Shown here: positions 9,077 through 18,100 of the stretch, one piece after another
How the letters are laid out: the number at the start of each line of letters is the position of its first letter
How positions within the stretch are numbered: the first letter of the stretch is position 1
Assembly: GCA_013152205.1 (NCBI GenBank)
Contig: JAADGV010000088.1
Coordinates: 62,001-126,000, forward strand
DNA length: 64,000 bases
Direction: 5' to 3'
From: Planctomycetota bacterium
Lineage (GTDB): Bacteria; Planctomycetota; Planctomycetia; Pirellulales; Lacipirellulaceae
Notes under the pieces: generated by a model
What the model saw: the letters and a program-made list of their open reading frames with translations, nothing else
What the model was told of the DNA's origin: nothing
The model's database searches: none
Made by a program: the position numbers and the translations under genes

Positions 9077-9265
9077 AGGCAAAAACCTTTATGCAACGAA
9101 TAGGCATCAAATCGTCCTGATGTGAGCTCCATTCTCGGCAAAGAGCGGGCAAGATGCTAGAACGGGTACGGCAGAATCTTGAACAAATGCGACAGCGGGT
9201 TGGTTCTCAACCGCCTCGGCTCTGGGGAAAAACACGACGTCGACAGCTTTCCAAAAAGGCTGGTA

Positions 9266-10024
9266 CTAATCGCCAGCCGTATGGTGGTATCGTTTTCGGA
9301 AGGCGCCGGGCGTCTTGCCAACCGCGTCTACGAACGCTCTCGTGAGGTGGCTTTGGTCGGCAAACCCCGTGTCGGCAGCAATCGTGGAAATCGGCGTGCC
9401 CGTGGTGGCAAGCAGTCGAGAGGCTTCGCTGATGCGCACCCGGCGCAAGTACTGAAGCGGCGACATGCGAAACGCCACATGAAACTTACGCTGTAGCGAG
9501 CGAGGGCTGATCGCAGCGATTTTAGCCATCTCGACGACGGTAATTGCCTGACTATAGTTGGCTTCGATGTGTCGTGTCACAGACGCCAACTCTTGGTATG
9601 GCAAAACCATCGAACTCATCTTGCCGATTTCCCGAGAAATACCCGCTAATCCGATCACGTTTCCGTGACGAGAACGAATCGGTGTTTTTGTCGTGCTCGA
9701 CCAGATCGCCGTTCCGTCATAGCGTCCCACCAATTCGATCCGATTACGAATCGTCACCCCCTGAAATACCTGCTGATCGTCTTGAACATAGTTGTCGGCC
9801 AAGTACTGAGGAAACAATTGATAGTCGGTCTTACTGATGATGTCTCGATCGTCGGCCATCATGTAGTTTTCTTTGAGTACGTGGTTCACCTGGACGTAGC
9901 GCCCTCGTGTATCCTTCATAAAGAACTGAACATCGGGCAACTCCTCGAAAAGCACATTGCTATACGAATGCATGATGCGAGCCATGAAACGATCGACGAA
10001 CGAAGGATGAGGATCTGCCGGCAT
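9266..10024 (-). CDS. PAS-domain AraC-family transcriptional regulator
   Basis: A 252-residue regulator. The first half is a PAS sensor domain (about 25-135: LPDVQFFMKDTRGRYVQVNH, then TKTPIRSRHGNVIGLAGISR), and the second half is a double helix-turn-helix AraC domain (about 145-245). The latter shows ITVVEMAKIAAISPRSLQRKF for the first helix pair and TPISTIAADTGFADQSHLTR followed by the family ending GKTPGAFRKRY. It should bind DNA as a response to a ligand held by the PAS pocket rather than by the usual AraC cupin. Its place upstream of the sugar genes makes it the probable local regulator, perhaps of a divergent or downstream promoter in 9077-9265. The ligand is unknown. The ribosome site is weak; the start is the first ATG. 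Confidence 0.9.
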   Translation of the reverse strand: MPADPHPSFVDRFMARIMHSYSNVLFEELPDVQFFMKDTRGRYVQVNHVLKENYMMADDRDIISKTDYQLFPQYLADNYVQDDQQVFQGVTIRNRIELVGRYDGTAIWSSTTKTPIRSRHGNVIGLAGISREIGKMSSMVLPYQELASVTRHIEANYSQAITVVEMAKIAAISPRSLQRKFHVAFRMSPLQYLRRVRISEASRLLATTGTPISTIAADTGFADQSHLTRAFVDAVGKTPGAFRKRYHHTAGD

Positions 10025-10050
10025 GTTTTTCTGCGAGGAAGATTAAGAGC

Positions 10051-10518
10051 CTAGTCCAGATTCATATGATGCGATGCCGACCCGTCGGTCACGGTCAATG
10101 TTAAACCCGACGTGGCAATGCTTGAATACCGCTTCGGTATCGTAACAGGGTCGACCATCGTAGGCAAATTTGCACCGAAGCTCGGTGCGGTAGGGTCGTT
10201 GGAGGTAGCTTGATAGGCAGGCGGCACGATGACGGCAATCTGTGTCTTTCCTGCGGAAATATCTTTGAGCAGGTAGGTGCCGTCAGGCTCGATGCGTGCC
10301 GAGCGAGTTGCCTCGCCTCGGTTGATCGTAAAGTAAACCCGACCCGAATTAAGTGGCGTGCCCTGATACGCGACCCTCCCGGAAATAGATCCGCCATTGT
10401 TACCAGAAGAACCGCACCCGACTAGCAAAAAATAGCAAGCAACGAGTCTGCATAGAAGTAGTTCCAAAAACGTAGTTTTTCCGAAAGCTTTGTCGTTTCC
10501 TTGATGGAACGTTAGCAT
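10051..10518 (-). CDS. Small lipoprotein with carboxypeptidase-regulatory-like fold
   Basis: A 155-residue protein with a hydrophobic stretch ending in a lipobox (RLVACYFLLVGCGSSG), so it should be a lipid-anchored periplasmic or outer-membrane protein. After a short glycine/asparagine spacer comes SISGRVAYQGTPLNSGRVYF, then PDGTYLLKDISAGKTQIAVI, the pattern of the beta-sandwich carboxypeptidase-regulatory-like domain that is common in short planctomycete lipoproteins. The signal segment begins about 20 residues in, so the true start may lie downstream of the ATG at 10518; no in-frame ATG is closer, and a TTG or CTG could serve. Function unknown. It is 26 bases downstream of no other gene on its transcript and ends 26 bases before the regulator gene start. 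Confidence 0.75.
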   Translation of the reverse strand: MLTFHQGNDKAFGKTTFLELLLCRLVACYFLLVGCGSSGNNGGSISGRVAYQGTPLNSGRVYFTINRGEATRSARIEPDGTYLLKDISAGKTQIAVIVPPAYQATSNDPTAPSFGANLPTMVDPVTIPKRYSSIATSGLTLTVTDGSASHHMNLD

Positions 10519-10520
10519 TC

Positions 10521-10578
10521 AGCGGTCAGCTATCAGCAAGTCGGAGTTTCAAAGGCTGAAAGCTGATGGCTGACCGCT
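10521..10578. repeat. Palindromic intergenic repeat (17-bp arms)
   Basis: Left arm AGCGGTCAGCTATCAGC (10521-10537) and right arm GCTGATGGCTGACCGCT (10562-10578) are reverse complements apart from one base, with a 24-base loop. It starts just upstream of the lipoprotein ATG. A degraded relative (gttagcttttagccgttagcgatcagc) lies near 60762-60793, so this is a family rather than a single hairpin. Confidence 0.85.
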
Positions 10579-10650
10579 GAGAGCTACCGGCGCTGAGTCG
10601 CCAGCGGCGAAAAACTCCGAGTAAAACAATCGATTTGGAACTACTAAAAT

Positions 10651-10858
10651 TGTAACACTTCAGCCGAATGCAGCAGAATAGAACACGGATGAACGCTGAT
10701 TTAGCAGATTGTCGCAGATACAAGACGATTTTGGGCAACCGTCTGTTTCGATCTTTAGCCCCTAGGACTTCAATAATCTTCTTTTTGTATCCGTGAAAAT
10801 CCGTCTGATCTGTGTTCCTCCGCGTTCGCGTTCTATTACTTCAGGTGGCTGAAGTGTT
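10651..10858. repeat. Nested long palindrome
   Basis: The outermost arms AACACTTCAGCC and GGCTGAAGTGTT (12/12 complementary) enclose a second imperfect arm pair that starts AATAGAACACGGATGAACGC on the left and ends GCGTTCGCGTTCTATT on the right. Inside these, cagatacaag pairs with the ctttttgtatccg side. The whole 208-base stretch could fold into one long interrupted stem. The CACGGATGAACGCTGATT type core is similar to the inner arm at 58863-58893. Confidence 0.75.
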
Positions 10859-10867
10859 GTCTTTTTT

Positions 10868-10983
10868 GAACCGCCAAGACGCCAAGGCCGCCAAGGAAAT
10901 CTTCTACAAAACAAGAAAATCAAGGGGACTTGATTTGCCATCTTGGCGTCTGGCGGTTGTTTTTTTGACTTTGCAATCGTCCT
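10868..10983. repeat. Palindrome of CCAAGACGCCAAG type ending in the GACTTTGCAATCGTCCT motif
   Basis: The left arm AACCGCCAAGACGCCAAG (from 10869) pairs with CTTGGCGTCTGGCGGTT (ending near 10959). It is followed after a T-run by GACTTTGCAATCGTCCT at 10967-10983, the end motif that flanks other palindromes in this window. No gene is seen in 10519-11095 apart from these repeats. Confidence 0.75.
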
Positions 10984-11095
10984 GGGCAGTTCTGGTGCAT
11001 AGTTTGCGGCGAGGAGCGTTTTCGGTACGATGGCACTCATGTATGTCGTGCCGTTGGCAGCGTGGCCAAGTGTTTCTCCTCGATGCAGTTGAAAA

Positions 11096-12967
11096 ATGAC
11101 CGATTTGCCGCCCTCTGATGAGACTGAAGAGAAGCCTGAGGAACAGCGTCTGGCCGCTTCGGTGCTGTTTTATCATCATCACAAGCGTGTCTTTGCCACG
11201 CCGCTGGATACGCGGTTAGAAATTGGTCGTCAACGGGCCAATGAGCCTGAGCCGCGACGGCGGATCGATCTGAACGAGTCGGCACGGATCGTATTGACCC
11301 CGTTGGACGATGTCGACGTCTCGCGAACTCATCTCGCGCTGATTCCCCAGGCCAAGGAGGGGATGGTCGAGGTGGTCAACCTAAGCCGAACTCAGCCCGT
11401 TCATCTGGGGCCTAATGAAATACTCAATCCTGGCCAGAAAACGATTGCCGAAATCCCGTTGCTTGTTCAGTTCAGTGGCTACGCCGTCCGAGTCGAGCCG
11501 CCCGAAGACGAGGATCTTGATTTACGACCTTTGCCCGAGCGGACGATTGTACCGGGGCGGATGCCGAGCGAGTCGGGTTTGGGGCGTGTGAATTTAGACT
11601 CGTTAGACGAACAATTGTTGTTGCGTTGGCTGGAAACTATTTTGGGCGTGTTTCAGAGTGCGGCGAATTCGAGCGACTTTTCGGAGTTAGCGGCTAAGGC
11701 GATCGTAAACATTGTGGGTTTAGATTCCGCTGCGATGCTTGAGTGCGATGCCGAGGGGCGTTGGCGCACCGCAGCTTTGCATTCGGTGGTCGAAGGCCAG
11801 AACGAAGAAACTTGGGTGCCAAGCCGGACGTTGTTGGCACAAGTACGCAAAGAGCGGCGGACTTATCGTCATGTCCCAGCAAACGTGTCTGACACCGCCC
11901 ACAGCTTGCAGGATGTGAGTGCCTTGGTCGCCGCACCCATTTTGGATGGCGAGAACAACGTGATTGGCGCACTGTACGGAGATCGTCGCAGTTCGCAGCA
12001 GACTCATGCGATTCCAGATATCAGCCCGTTCGAAGCCAAGTTGGTCGAGGTGCTTGCTAGCGGAATTGCTGCGGGGCTTGCACGGATGAAGGAAGAACAG
12101 GCGGCCATGGCTGCCCGAGTGCAATTCGAGCAGTTCTTTACCCCGCAACTGGCAAAACAACTCGAAGAAGATCCTCGGTTGCTTGAAGGACGCGACGCCC
12201 AAATTACGCTTTTGTTTGCCGACATTTGTGAATTTAGTCGCCTTAGCGAAAGGCTAGGGCCGGCTCGCACGATGGCCTGGATTCAGGATACGCTGGGGGC
12301 CTTGTCGGAATGTGTATTAGCACACGATGGCGTATTGGTCGACTACATGGGCGACGAATTGATGGCCATGTGGGGAGCCCCGATCGCACAGGCAGACCAT
12401 GCCGAGTTGGCCTGTCGTGCCGCCCAACAAATGATTCGTGCGCTGCCAGCAATCAACGAACGCTGGGAGGCCGAGTTGGGGGCGCCCGTCCGGTTGGGCA
12501 TTGGCATCAACTCGGGAGTCGCACGGGTCGGCAACACAGGCACGCGACAAAAGTTTAAGTATGGCCCGTTGGGCGACACGGTGAACATCGCTAGCCGTGT
12601 CCGTGGGGCATCGAAGTATTTGGGGGCCAACTGTCTGATGACCGGCTCGACACTGGCGGAGTTGAGTTCGCCCCCAGAGCTGCGCCGCCTTGCGCGAGTA
12701 CGGGTAGTAAACATTGTTCGGCCCATCGATATTTATGAATTGCAATGTTCTAAATCCAGCGATTGGGCGAGCCGGAAGACTCGGTACGAAGAGGCACTGA
12801 CAACACTTGAAAGCTGTGATTTGGGAGCGGCGGTCCGACTATCGCAGCAACTGGCCGCCGAATTTCCCGACGACATGGCTGCAATGGCATTGGCCGAGCG
12901 AGTCGATGCGGTGCAGCACTCAGAACAAACTTCCGATTGCGGAATTTGGCATTTGCCTGGGAAATGA
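11096..12967 (+). CDS. FHA-GAF-class III nucleotidyl cyclase
   Basis: A 623-residue signalling enzyme. Residues about 35-130 look like an FHA phosphopeptide-binding domain (LEIGRQ, then VSRTHLAL, then VEVVNLSRTQPV). Residues about 175-330 form a GAF domain (LVAAPILDGENNVIGALYGD). A short coiled linker (about 335-355) leads to a class III cyclase (about 360-550). Metal-binding aspartates are visible in LLFADICEFS and DYMGDELMAMWG, and the purine/transition-state region in KYGPLGDTVNIASRVRG carries Asn and Arg. It should make cAMP or cGMP in response to a GAF ligand and phosphoprotein contact. No membrane segments, so cytosolic. The ribosome site is weak (GTTGAAAA). Substrate choice between ATP and GTP cannot be fixed from the sequence. 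Confidence 0.9.
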   Translation: MTDLPPSDETEEKPEEQRLAASVLFYHHHKRVFATPLDTRLEIGRQRANEPEPRRRIDLNESARIVLTPLDDVDVSRTHLALIPQAKEGMVEVVNLSRTQPVHLGPNEILNPGQKTIAEIPLLVQFSGYAVRVEPPEDEDLDLRPLPERTIVPGRMPSESGLGRVNLDSLDEQLLLRWLETILGVFQSAANSSDFSELAAKAIVNIVGLDSAAMLECDAEGRWRTAALHSVVEGQNEETWVPSRTLLAQVRKERRTYRHVPANVSDTAHSLQDVSALVAAPILDGENNVIGALYGDRRSSQQTHAIPDISPFEAKLVEVLASGIAAGLARMKEEQAAMAARVQFEQFFTPQLAKQLEEDPRLLEGRDAQITLLFADICEFSRLSERLGPARTMAWIQDTLGALSECVLAHDGVLVDYMGDELMAMWGAPIAQADHAELACRAAQQMIRALPAINERWEAELGAPVRLGIGINSGVARVGNTGTRQKFKYGPLGDTVNIASRVRGASKYLGANCLMTGSTLAELSSPPELRRLARVRVVNIVRPIDIYELQCSKSSDWASRKTRYEEALTTLESCDLGAAVRLSQQLAAEFPDDMAAMALAERVDAVQHSEQTSDCGIWHLPGK

Positions 12968-13100
12968 TGTCGTCAGCTTGCAAAAAATCTGCATGGCCAG
13001 GGCGTCATACGTCGACAAGTTAGGTAGGAGAAGGCAGATTTAGCACTCTAGCCCGCTTGTCGAAATTCGCAGGGGTTGCTAGATTCTTCTTTCCGCCAAT

Positions 13101-13174
13101 GGCGCCGTAGCACAATTGGTTAGTGTACCGGACTGTCGATCCGGAGGTTGCGGGTTCGAGTCCCGTCGGCGTCG
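13101..13174 (+). tRNA. tRNA-Asp (anticodon GTC)
   Basis: Cloverleaf is complete: acceptor GGCGCCG pairs with CGGCGTC (one G-U), the anticodon stem CCGGA/TCCGG holds loop ctGTCga, and the T arm GCGGG/CCCGT holds ttcgagt. The discriminator is G, as expected for tRNA-Asp. CCA is not encoded. It stands alone between the cyclase gene and a terminator. Confidence 0.96.
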
Positions 13175-13183
13175 CTTAGGAAA

Positions 13184-13225
13184 AGCTCGTAAGACTCTTA
13201 GCTGCAAGGGTTTACGGGCTTTTTC
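13184..13225 (+). terminator. Rho-independent terminator after tRNA-Asp
   Basis: The stem AGCTCGTAA (13184-13192) pairs with TTACGGGCT (13212-13220) and is followed by a run of T (tttttc). It starts ten bases after the tRNA. Confidence 0.75.
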
Positions 13226-13316
13226 TTTGCCTTGGTTGAGTCGGGTACAAGCCTTCCTAGAGCGCCCAGTGTCACTGTGTGCACCGGATTGCTGGTACTG
13301 TGCATGCGAGTTTACC

Positions 13317-13766
13317 ATGAATCAAGCCAAGAATGACCCAACGACCGACGACGACGCGCTTCAACAGCAGCAAGATTTGCTCGAAAATAGCTTGGCAGCG
13401 GCATTCTCGGCCTTCGACGCGGCAACAGAGCAGGGAATGCCTGCTCCGGTCGTTTTTCTGTTGGATTGCGAAGATGAAATTGGCGGAGAGATTGCCCGAA
13501 GTTGGCTAGGCGACCAGGCCGTCAACGATGCGATTGAACAACAGCAACTGCAAGACGCTGACGAGGAGTTGGACGACGCAACCACCATTTTTGCGTACGC
13601 ATTTCCGTTTGAGCAGTGTCGCGCTGAAGTCCCCAATATTTTCCCATATCTTGCACCCGTCTTCGCTAGTAAATTACCAACTGATGGCTTTCTCGCGATT
13701 GCCGTAACCGCGGGAGGAGCGTCGGTATTAACCGTTCCCCTGGGTGCCCGCGAATTGGGTAACTAG
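13317..13766 (+). CDS. Acidic hypothetical protein
   Basis: A 149-residue protein I do not recognise. The open frame extends upstream across the tRNA, so the start is taken at the first ATG after the terminator (13317). It begins with a glutamine/aspartate-rich segment (MNQAKNDPTTDDDALQQQQD), then a hydrophobic strand PAPVVFLLDCEDEIGGEIA, a short acidic stretch (QDADEELDD) and a C-terminal part with TDGFLAIAVTAGGASVLTVP. The strand pattern suggests a small cytoplasmic alpha/beta domain. No signal peptide or membrane helix. It ends 43 bases before the isocitrate dehydrogenase start and may be co-transcribed with it. Confidence 0.7.
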   Translation: MNQAKNDPTTDDDALQQQQDLLENSLAAAFSAFDAATEQGMPAPVVFLLDCEDEIGGEIARSWLGDQAVNDAIEQQQLQDADEELDDATTIFAYAFPFEQCRAEVPNIFPYLAPVFASKLPTDGFLAIAVTAGGASVLTVPLGARELGN

Positions 13767-13809
13767 CGTTTACCTTATTTACTCTGAACAAAAAGATTGT
13801 GAGTAGGCA

Positions 13810-14820
13810 GTGAGCTATTCAATTACATTGATCCCAGGCGACGGGATTGGACCTGAAATTGTAGACGCAACACGACAGGTTCTCGAAGCCACTGGCATCG
13901 AAATCGAGTGGCTCGAAGCGTCGGCGGGTCTATCCGCCTTGGAGTCGCACGGAGATCCCCTGCCAGAATCGACACTCGAGGCCGTGAAGTCGACCGATGC
14001 CACACTCAAAGGCCCGACTGCTACGGCCAAAGGCACCGGTTTCCGCAGTGTGAATGTAGCGATGCGTCAGAAGCTTGAACTCTATGCAAACTACCGCCCT
14101 GCCCGCTCGTTGCCCGGTGTGAAAACTCGCTTTGAAGATGTCGATCTCGTCGTCATTCGAGAAAACACCGAAGGGCTTTACAGTGGGCTAGAGCATACCG
14201 TGGTTCCGGGAGTGGTTGAGAGTTTACGCGTCATTACCACCAAGGCATCACGGCGAATCGCAAAGTTCGCTTTTGAAACGGCTCGCCGCCAAGGTCGGTC
14301 TCGCGTTACGTGTGTTCACAAAGCCAATATCCTCAAACTTAGCGATGGGCTATTCCTCGATTGCTGCCACGACATCGCCAAGGATTTCACGGACATTGAA
14401 TTCGACGATTGCATCGTAGATGCGGCGGCCATGAAACTTGTGAGCAATCCACATACGTTTGACGTCATGGTGATGGAAAACCTGTTCGGAGACATCCTTT
14501 CTGATCTCACCAGTGGTTTGGTGGGAGGATTGGGAGTAACGCCCAGCGCAAATGTGGGCGACGGAATGGCCATTTTCGAGGCAGTCCATGGAACTGCCCC
14601 AGACATTGCTGGCCAGGGGCTAGCCAACCCGACGGCTCTTATTCTCAGCGGCATTCTCATGTTGAGGTTTTTGGGCGAAAAAGAGGCGGCTGACCGTATC
14701 GAGCAAGCGGTACACACCGTCCTCGAAGCGGGGCAAATTCGAACCGGCGATCTAGGCGGCACCTCATCAACCGTGCAATATACCGAGGCCGTAATTGCCG
14801 CCCTCGGGCCTGCCAATTAG
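13810..14820 (+). CDS. icd: NAD-dependent isocitrate dehydrogenase
   Basis: A 336-residue decarboxylating dehydrogenase of the isocitrate/isopropylmalate family, starting at GTG 13810. It opens with [14 protein letters not shown]. The substrate loop [20 protein letters not shown] has the Ser-x-Asn-x-x-x-Arg pattern of isocitrate rather than isopropylmalate enzymes, and [12 protein letters not shown] carries the catalytic tyrosine. Metal aspartates are in NLFGDILSD. The coenzyme site reads HGTAPDIAG: Asp-Ile at the two positions that are Lys-Tyr in NADP enzymes such as E. coli Icd points to NAD. It converts isocitrate to 2-oxoglutarate in the TCA cycle. Length fits the short NAD-type group. 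Confidence 0.92.
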   Translation: MSYSITLIPGDGIGPEIVDATRQVLEATGIEIEWLEASAGLSALESHGDPLPESTLEAVKSTDATLKGPTATAKGTGFRSVNVAMRQKLELYANYRPARSLPGVKTRFEDVDLVVIRENTEGLYSGLEHTVVPGVVESLRVITTKASRRIAKFAFETARRQGRSRVTCVHKANILKLSDGLFLDCCHDIAKDFTDIEFDDCIVDAAAMKLVSNPHTFDVMVMENLFGDILSDLTSGLVGGLGVTPSANVGDGMAIFEAVHGTAPDIAGQGLANPTALILSGILMLRFLGEKEAADRIEQAVHTVLEAGQIRTGDLGGTSSTVQYTEAVIAALGPAN

Positions 14821-14877
14821 CCAAAATACGGCTGTAGTTGGCTATGCGGACACAGTTTTCGACCGCAGATGCCGTCC

Positions 14878-14936
14878 TAGCCGCAAGCGGAAGCTGCGGT
14901 CGAGCCTGAAAAAACCGCGGCTTCCGCCTGCGGCTA
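14878..14936. repeat. GC-rich palindrome, copy 1 of 3
   Basis: The left arm starting TAGCCGCAAGCGG (14878-14900) pairs with the right arm ending TGCGGCTA (14914-14936), about 21 of 23 positions. The loop is cgagcctgaaaaa. The right flank continues ctacagaatcaGCGACTTTGCAAT, the recurring end motif at 14948-14960. Related copies are at 27212-27269 (same orientation) and 58643-58700 (inverted). Confidence 0.85.
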
Positions 14937-14983
14937 CTACAGAATCAGCGACTTTGCAATTCTCTGCTGTTTTCGAGTGGTTG

Positions 14984-15013
14984 TTGGTATCTTTTCGCGT
15001 ATATGCCTATAAT
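14984..15013 (+). promoter_or_regulatory. Sigma-70-like promoter for the giant repeat protein
   Basis: TTGGTA at 14984-14989, an 18-base spacer and a perfect TATAAT at 15008-15013. It lies about 120 bases upstream of the ATG at 15132 and just after the GC-rich palindrome. Prediction by consensus only. Confidence 0.5.
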
Positions 15014-15131
15014 ACCTTTTATAGCTATCTCTCCAAAGACGTCCCGCCCCAACTGCCCTCCTAAGTAGCTTGGCCATGTGGTTTCACCGTGTGGTCTTAC
15101 TCCTATTTGCTTACCACAAAGGCAACGTGCC

Positions 15132-18100
15132 ATGATTTTCTATAAGCGACATCCCTTGCTCGCCATCAATGTTCGCTCGCGACTGCGACGAATTGCAGCA
15201 GTATCGCTTTGCACCCTACTGCTGGGTTTCCTTGCCGTTCGACCAACGCAACTACTTGCCGACGAAGCGCAGCCCGCAAGCGAGTCAGCCGAGACCGAAA
15301 CTGAAGCAGAAACCGAAGCCAAGAGCGAAACAGAAAATCAGGAGCCCGCCGAGACAACCGACGAATCGACAGAAACGGCAGAGGAGCAACCCGAGCAGGA
15401 GTCGGAAGAGAGCACGACCGACACCGAACCGCCTGCCGAGGAAACCGAGAAAAAAACGGAAACTGAGCAAGAAGAAAAACCCGCTGAGACCGAAGAGCCA
15501 GCGTCCGAAGCGATGCCTGCTGAATCACCAGCGACCGAGGCCCCGGCTGAAGCTCCCGTCAATGAGGAAACTGGCCGTACCGTGCTGAAACCCGACGATG
15601 GCGGGCGCATTCAGTTCAGCTACATCGGTCAGCCGTGGGACGAGGTTTTGCAAGATTTCGCCGACGCCTCGGGCAACAGCCTCGATTGGCAAGAGCTACC
15701 CGAAGATACTCTCAATCTGACGACTCAGCATCTGTACACAATTCAAGAAGCACGCGACCTGCTGAATCGGCATCTTCTCGCGCGTGGCTTCACGATGCTT
15801 AGCGAAGGCGAAGTTCTCACTGTCGTTAAGGTCGACAAGCTCGACCCAAGTTTGATTCCGCGCGCAACTCCCGACGAATTGGAGAACTTTCCGCCGCACG
15901 ACTTCATGCGAATCACGTTCAAAGTTCCCCTGTCTATGGAAACAGCCAAGGCGGCTGAAGATGCCAAAGTATTGCTCAGTCCAAACGCAAAAATCACGCC
16001 TCTGTTGGCTAGCAAACGCTTGTTGGTCATTGATGCTGTAACCAACTTGCGCGATGTTCGCAATCTGCTTTACTCCGAACGCTCGGCTGAAGAAACATCG
16101 ATCAAGCCACGCGAATTCATGCTGAAGCACCGTCGTGCGGAATGGGTTGCCGATCAGGTGATGATCGTCTTGGGGCTCGATCCCAAGTCGCGGAAAACTC
16201 CTGCGGAGTTGGCCCTTGAAACCAAGCGACTTGATATGCAGATGAAGATGTTGGAAAAGGATAAGGACATCGGCAAACTGCTAAAAAAAGATGGGCCCGA
16301 GGTCTTTATTGCGGTCAATGTCCGTCAAAACAGCATTCTGGTGAATGCCGCCCCAGAATTGATGATGACCATCGAACAGACGGTCAAGCAGCTAGACGTA
16401 CCCGACGACGCCCCCGAAGGCAACATGGCTCTGACCTTGCATCAATATGAGTTGGTTTCTGCCAGCCCCAAAGAAGTCATCTCGGCTCTGGAAAACAATG
16501 TGAATTTGGATCCGCGCAGCCGTTTGCAAGGGGATGCGAAAAACCGAACACTCTTGGCCACCGCCACTGCGGTCGACCACGCCAAGATTCGCGAAATCAT
16601 CGGCAAGCTCGATGCCACCGTACTGCCGATCGTCGAAGCAGCGAACCTGCAAGACAGCGAGCCAAACAGTTTTGTTCGGGTGCGATTCCAGTTGCCGTTC
16701 TCGATGAATCCGACCACCATTGCCGCGAAGGTTCAGCCACTACTGAGTTCCAAAGGCACCGTAACCCCGCTGCAGGCCAGCCGTCGGCTGCTGGTCGTCG
16801 GGTCGGTCGAAAACTTGCTCGAAGTTCGCGAGTTGTTGCAAGCCGAGGAACTGGCGCTCAAGTCTCAGGAAGACATCCGTGAATTTCCGATCAAGCACCG
16901 TCTCGCCGCCGAAATGGCACAGCAGATACTATCCATGCTCGAGGGAGTAAGCCCTGCGGCGTTGAGCAACCCTCAAGGGATGCGATTCGACGTACAAGGC
17001 ATGACAATGTTCATGGCTCTCAACGAGAACCGCAACAGTCTGCGAATCGGTGCGCATCCGGAGCTAATCAAGATGATCGAACAGATCATCAAGCAGTTCG
17101 ATATCGACGAGTCGGCGGTAGCTGCGGATGGCAAGATAGTTCCGCAGACGATGGTTCTTTACAAAATCGTCGGCCAGGATATTAGCGGCATGATCATAAT
17201 GTTGCGAGATCTTGGTGGCGTAGAACCGCTGACACGACTTCAACCAGGCCCAGCCAGCGAAACGCTTTATGCGATTGCTACCAAGGAACAACACGGAAAA
17301 ATTCGCCAGTTTCTCGACAAGATGGCCCCGAACAAGTTGCCCCGTGTCGAACTCGACCAGCTAGAGCAGTATCAGAGCAGCGAGATCGTTCGGGTACGTT
17401 TCCAACTCCCGTTGTCATTCAACATCGCCCAAGCGACCGTCCAGATTCAGCCCTTTTTAAGCCCACGAGGAGTCGTCAAGTCTCTGACCTCCAGCAATCA
17501 ACTCATCATTGATGATGCGGTCGAAAATTTGATTGAAATTCGCGAGATCTTACGTGCCGAGCAAGCGGCCATCGAGTCGCAAGAAGATATCCGAGAATTC
17601 GTCGTTAAGCACCTCCGCGCAGACGAGATGGCCCAGCAGGTACTCACCATGCTCGAGCTAAACCCGGCTTCGATAACCAACCCACGCGGCGTGCGATTGA
17701 GTTACCAGGGAATGAAGCTATTCATCGCCATCAACGAGCCGCGAAACAGCCTACGAATCGGTGCGCATCCCGAGCTGGTCAAGATGATCGAACAGATCAT
17801 CAAGCAATTCGATATCGAAGAGTCGGTGGTAGCCGCCGAGGGCGAAAATCCTCAGACGATGGTTCTTTACCGAGTGCCCGGCCAGAATATCGTAGCTGTG
17901 ATCGCCATGCTTCGCGATCTGGGCGAGATCAACCCAGTGACACGACTCCAAGCAGGCCCAGCGACCGAAACGCTGTACGCCATCGCCACCAAAGATGAAC
18001 ACGAGAAGATCCGGAAATTTCTAGACAAGACCGCTCCGAACCAGTTGCCACGCGTCGAGCCCGACCAGCTAGAGAAACACCAAGGTAGCGAGATTGTCCG

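Noticed and set aside
13116-13316. N-terminal extension of the hypothetical gene through tRNA-Asp
   Set aside because: It would overlap the tRNA and its terminator.
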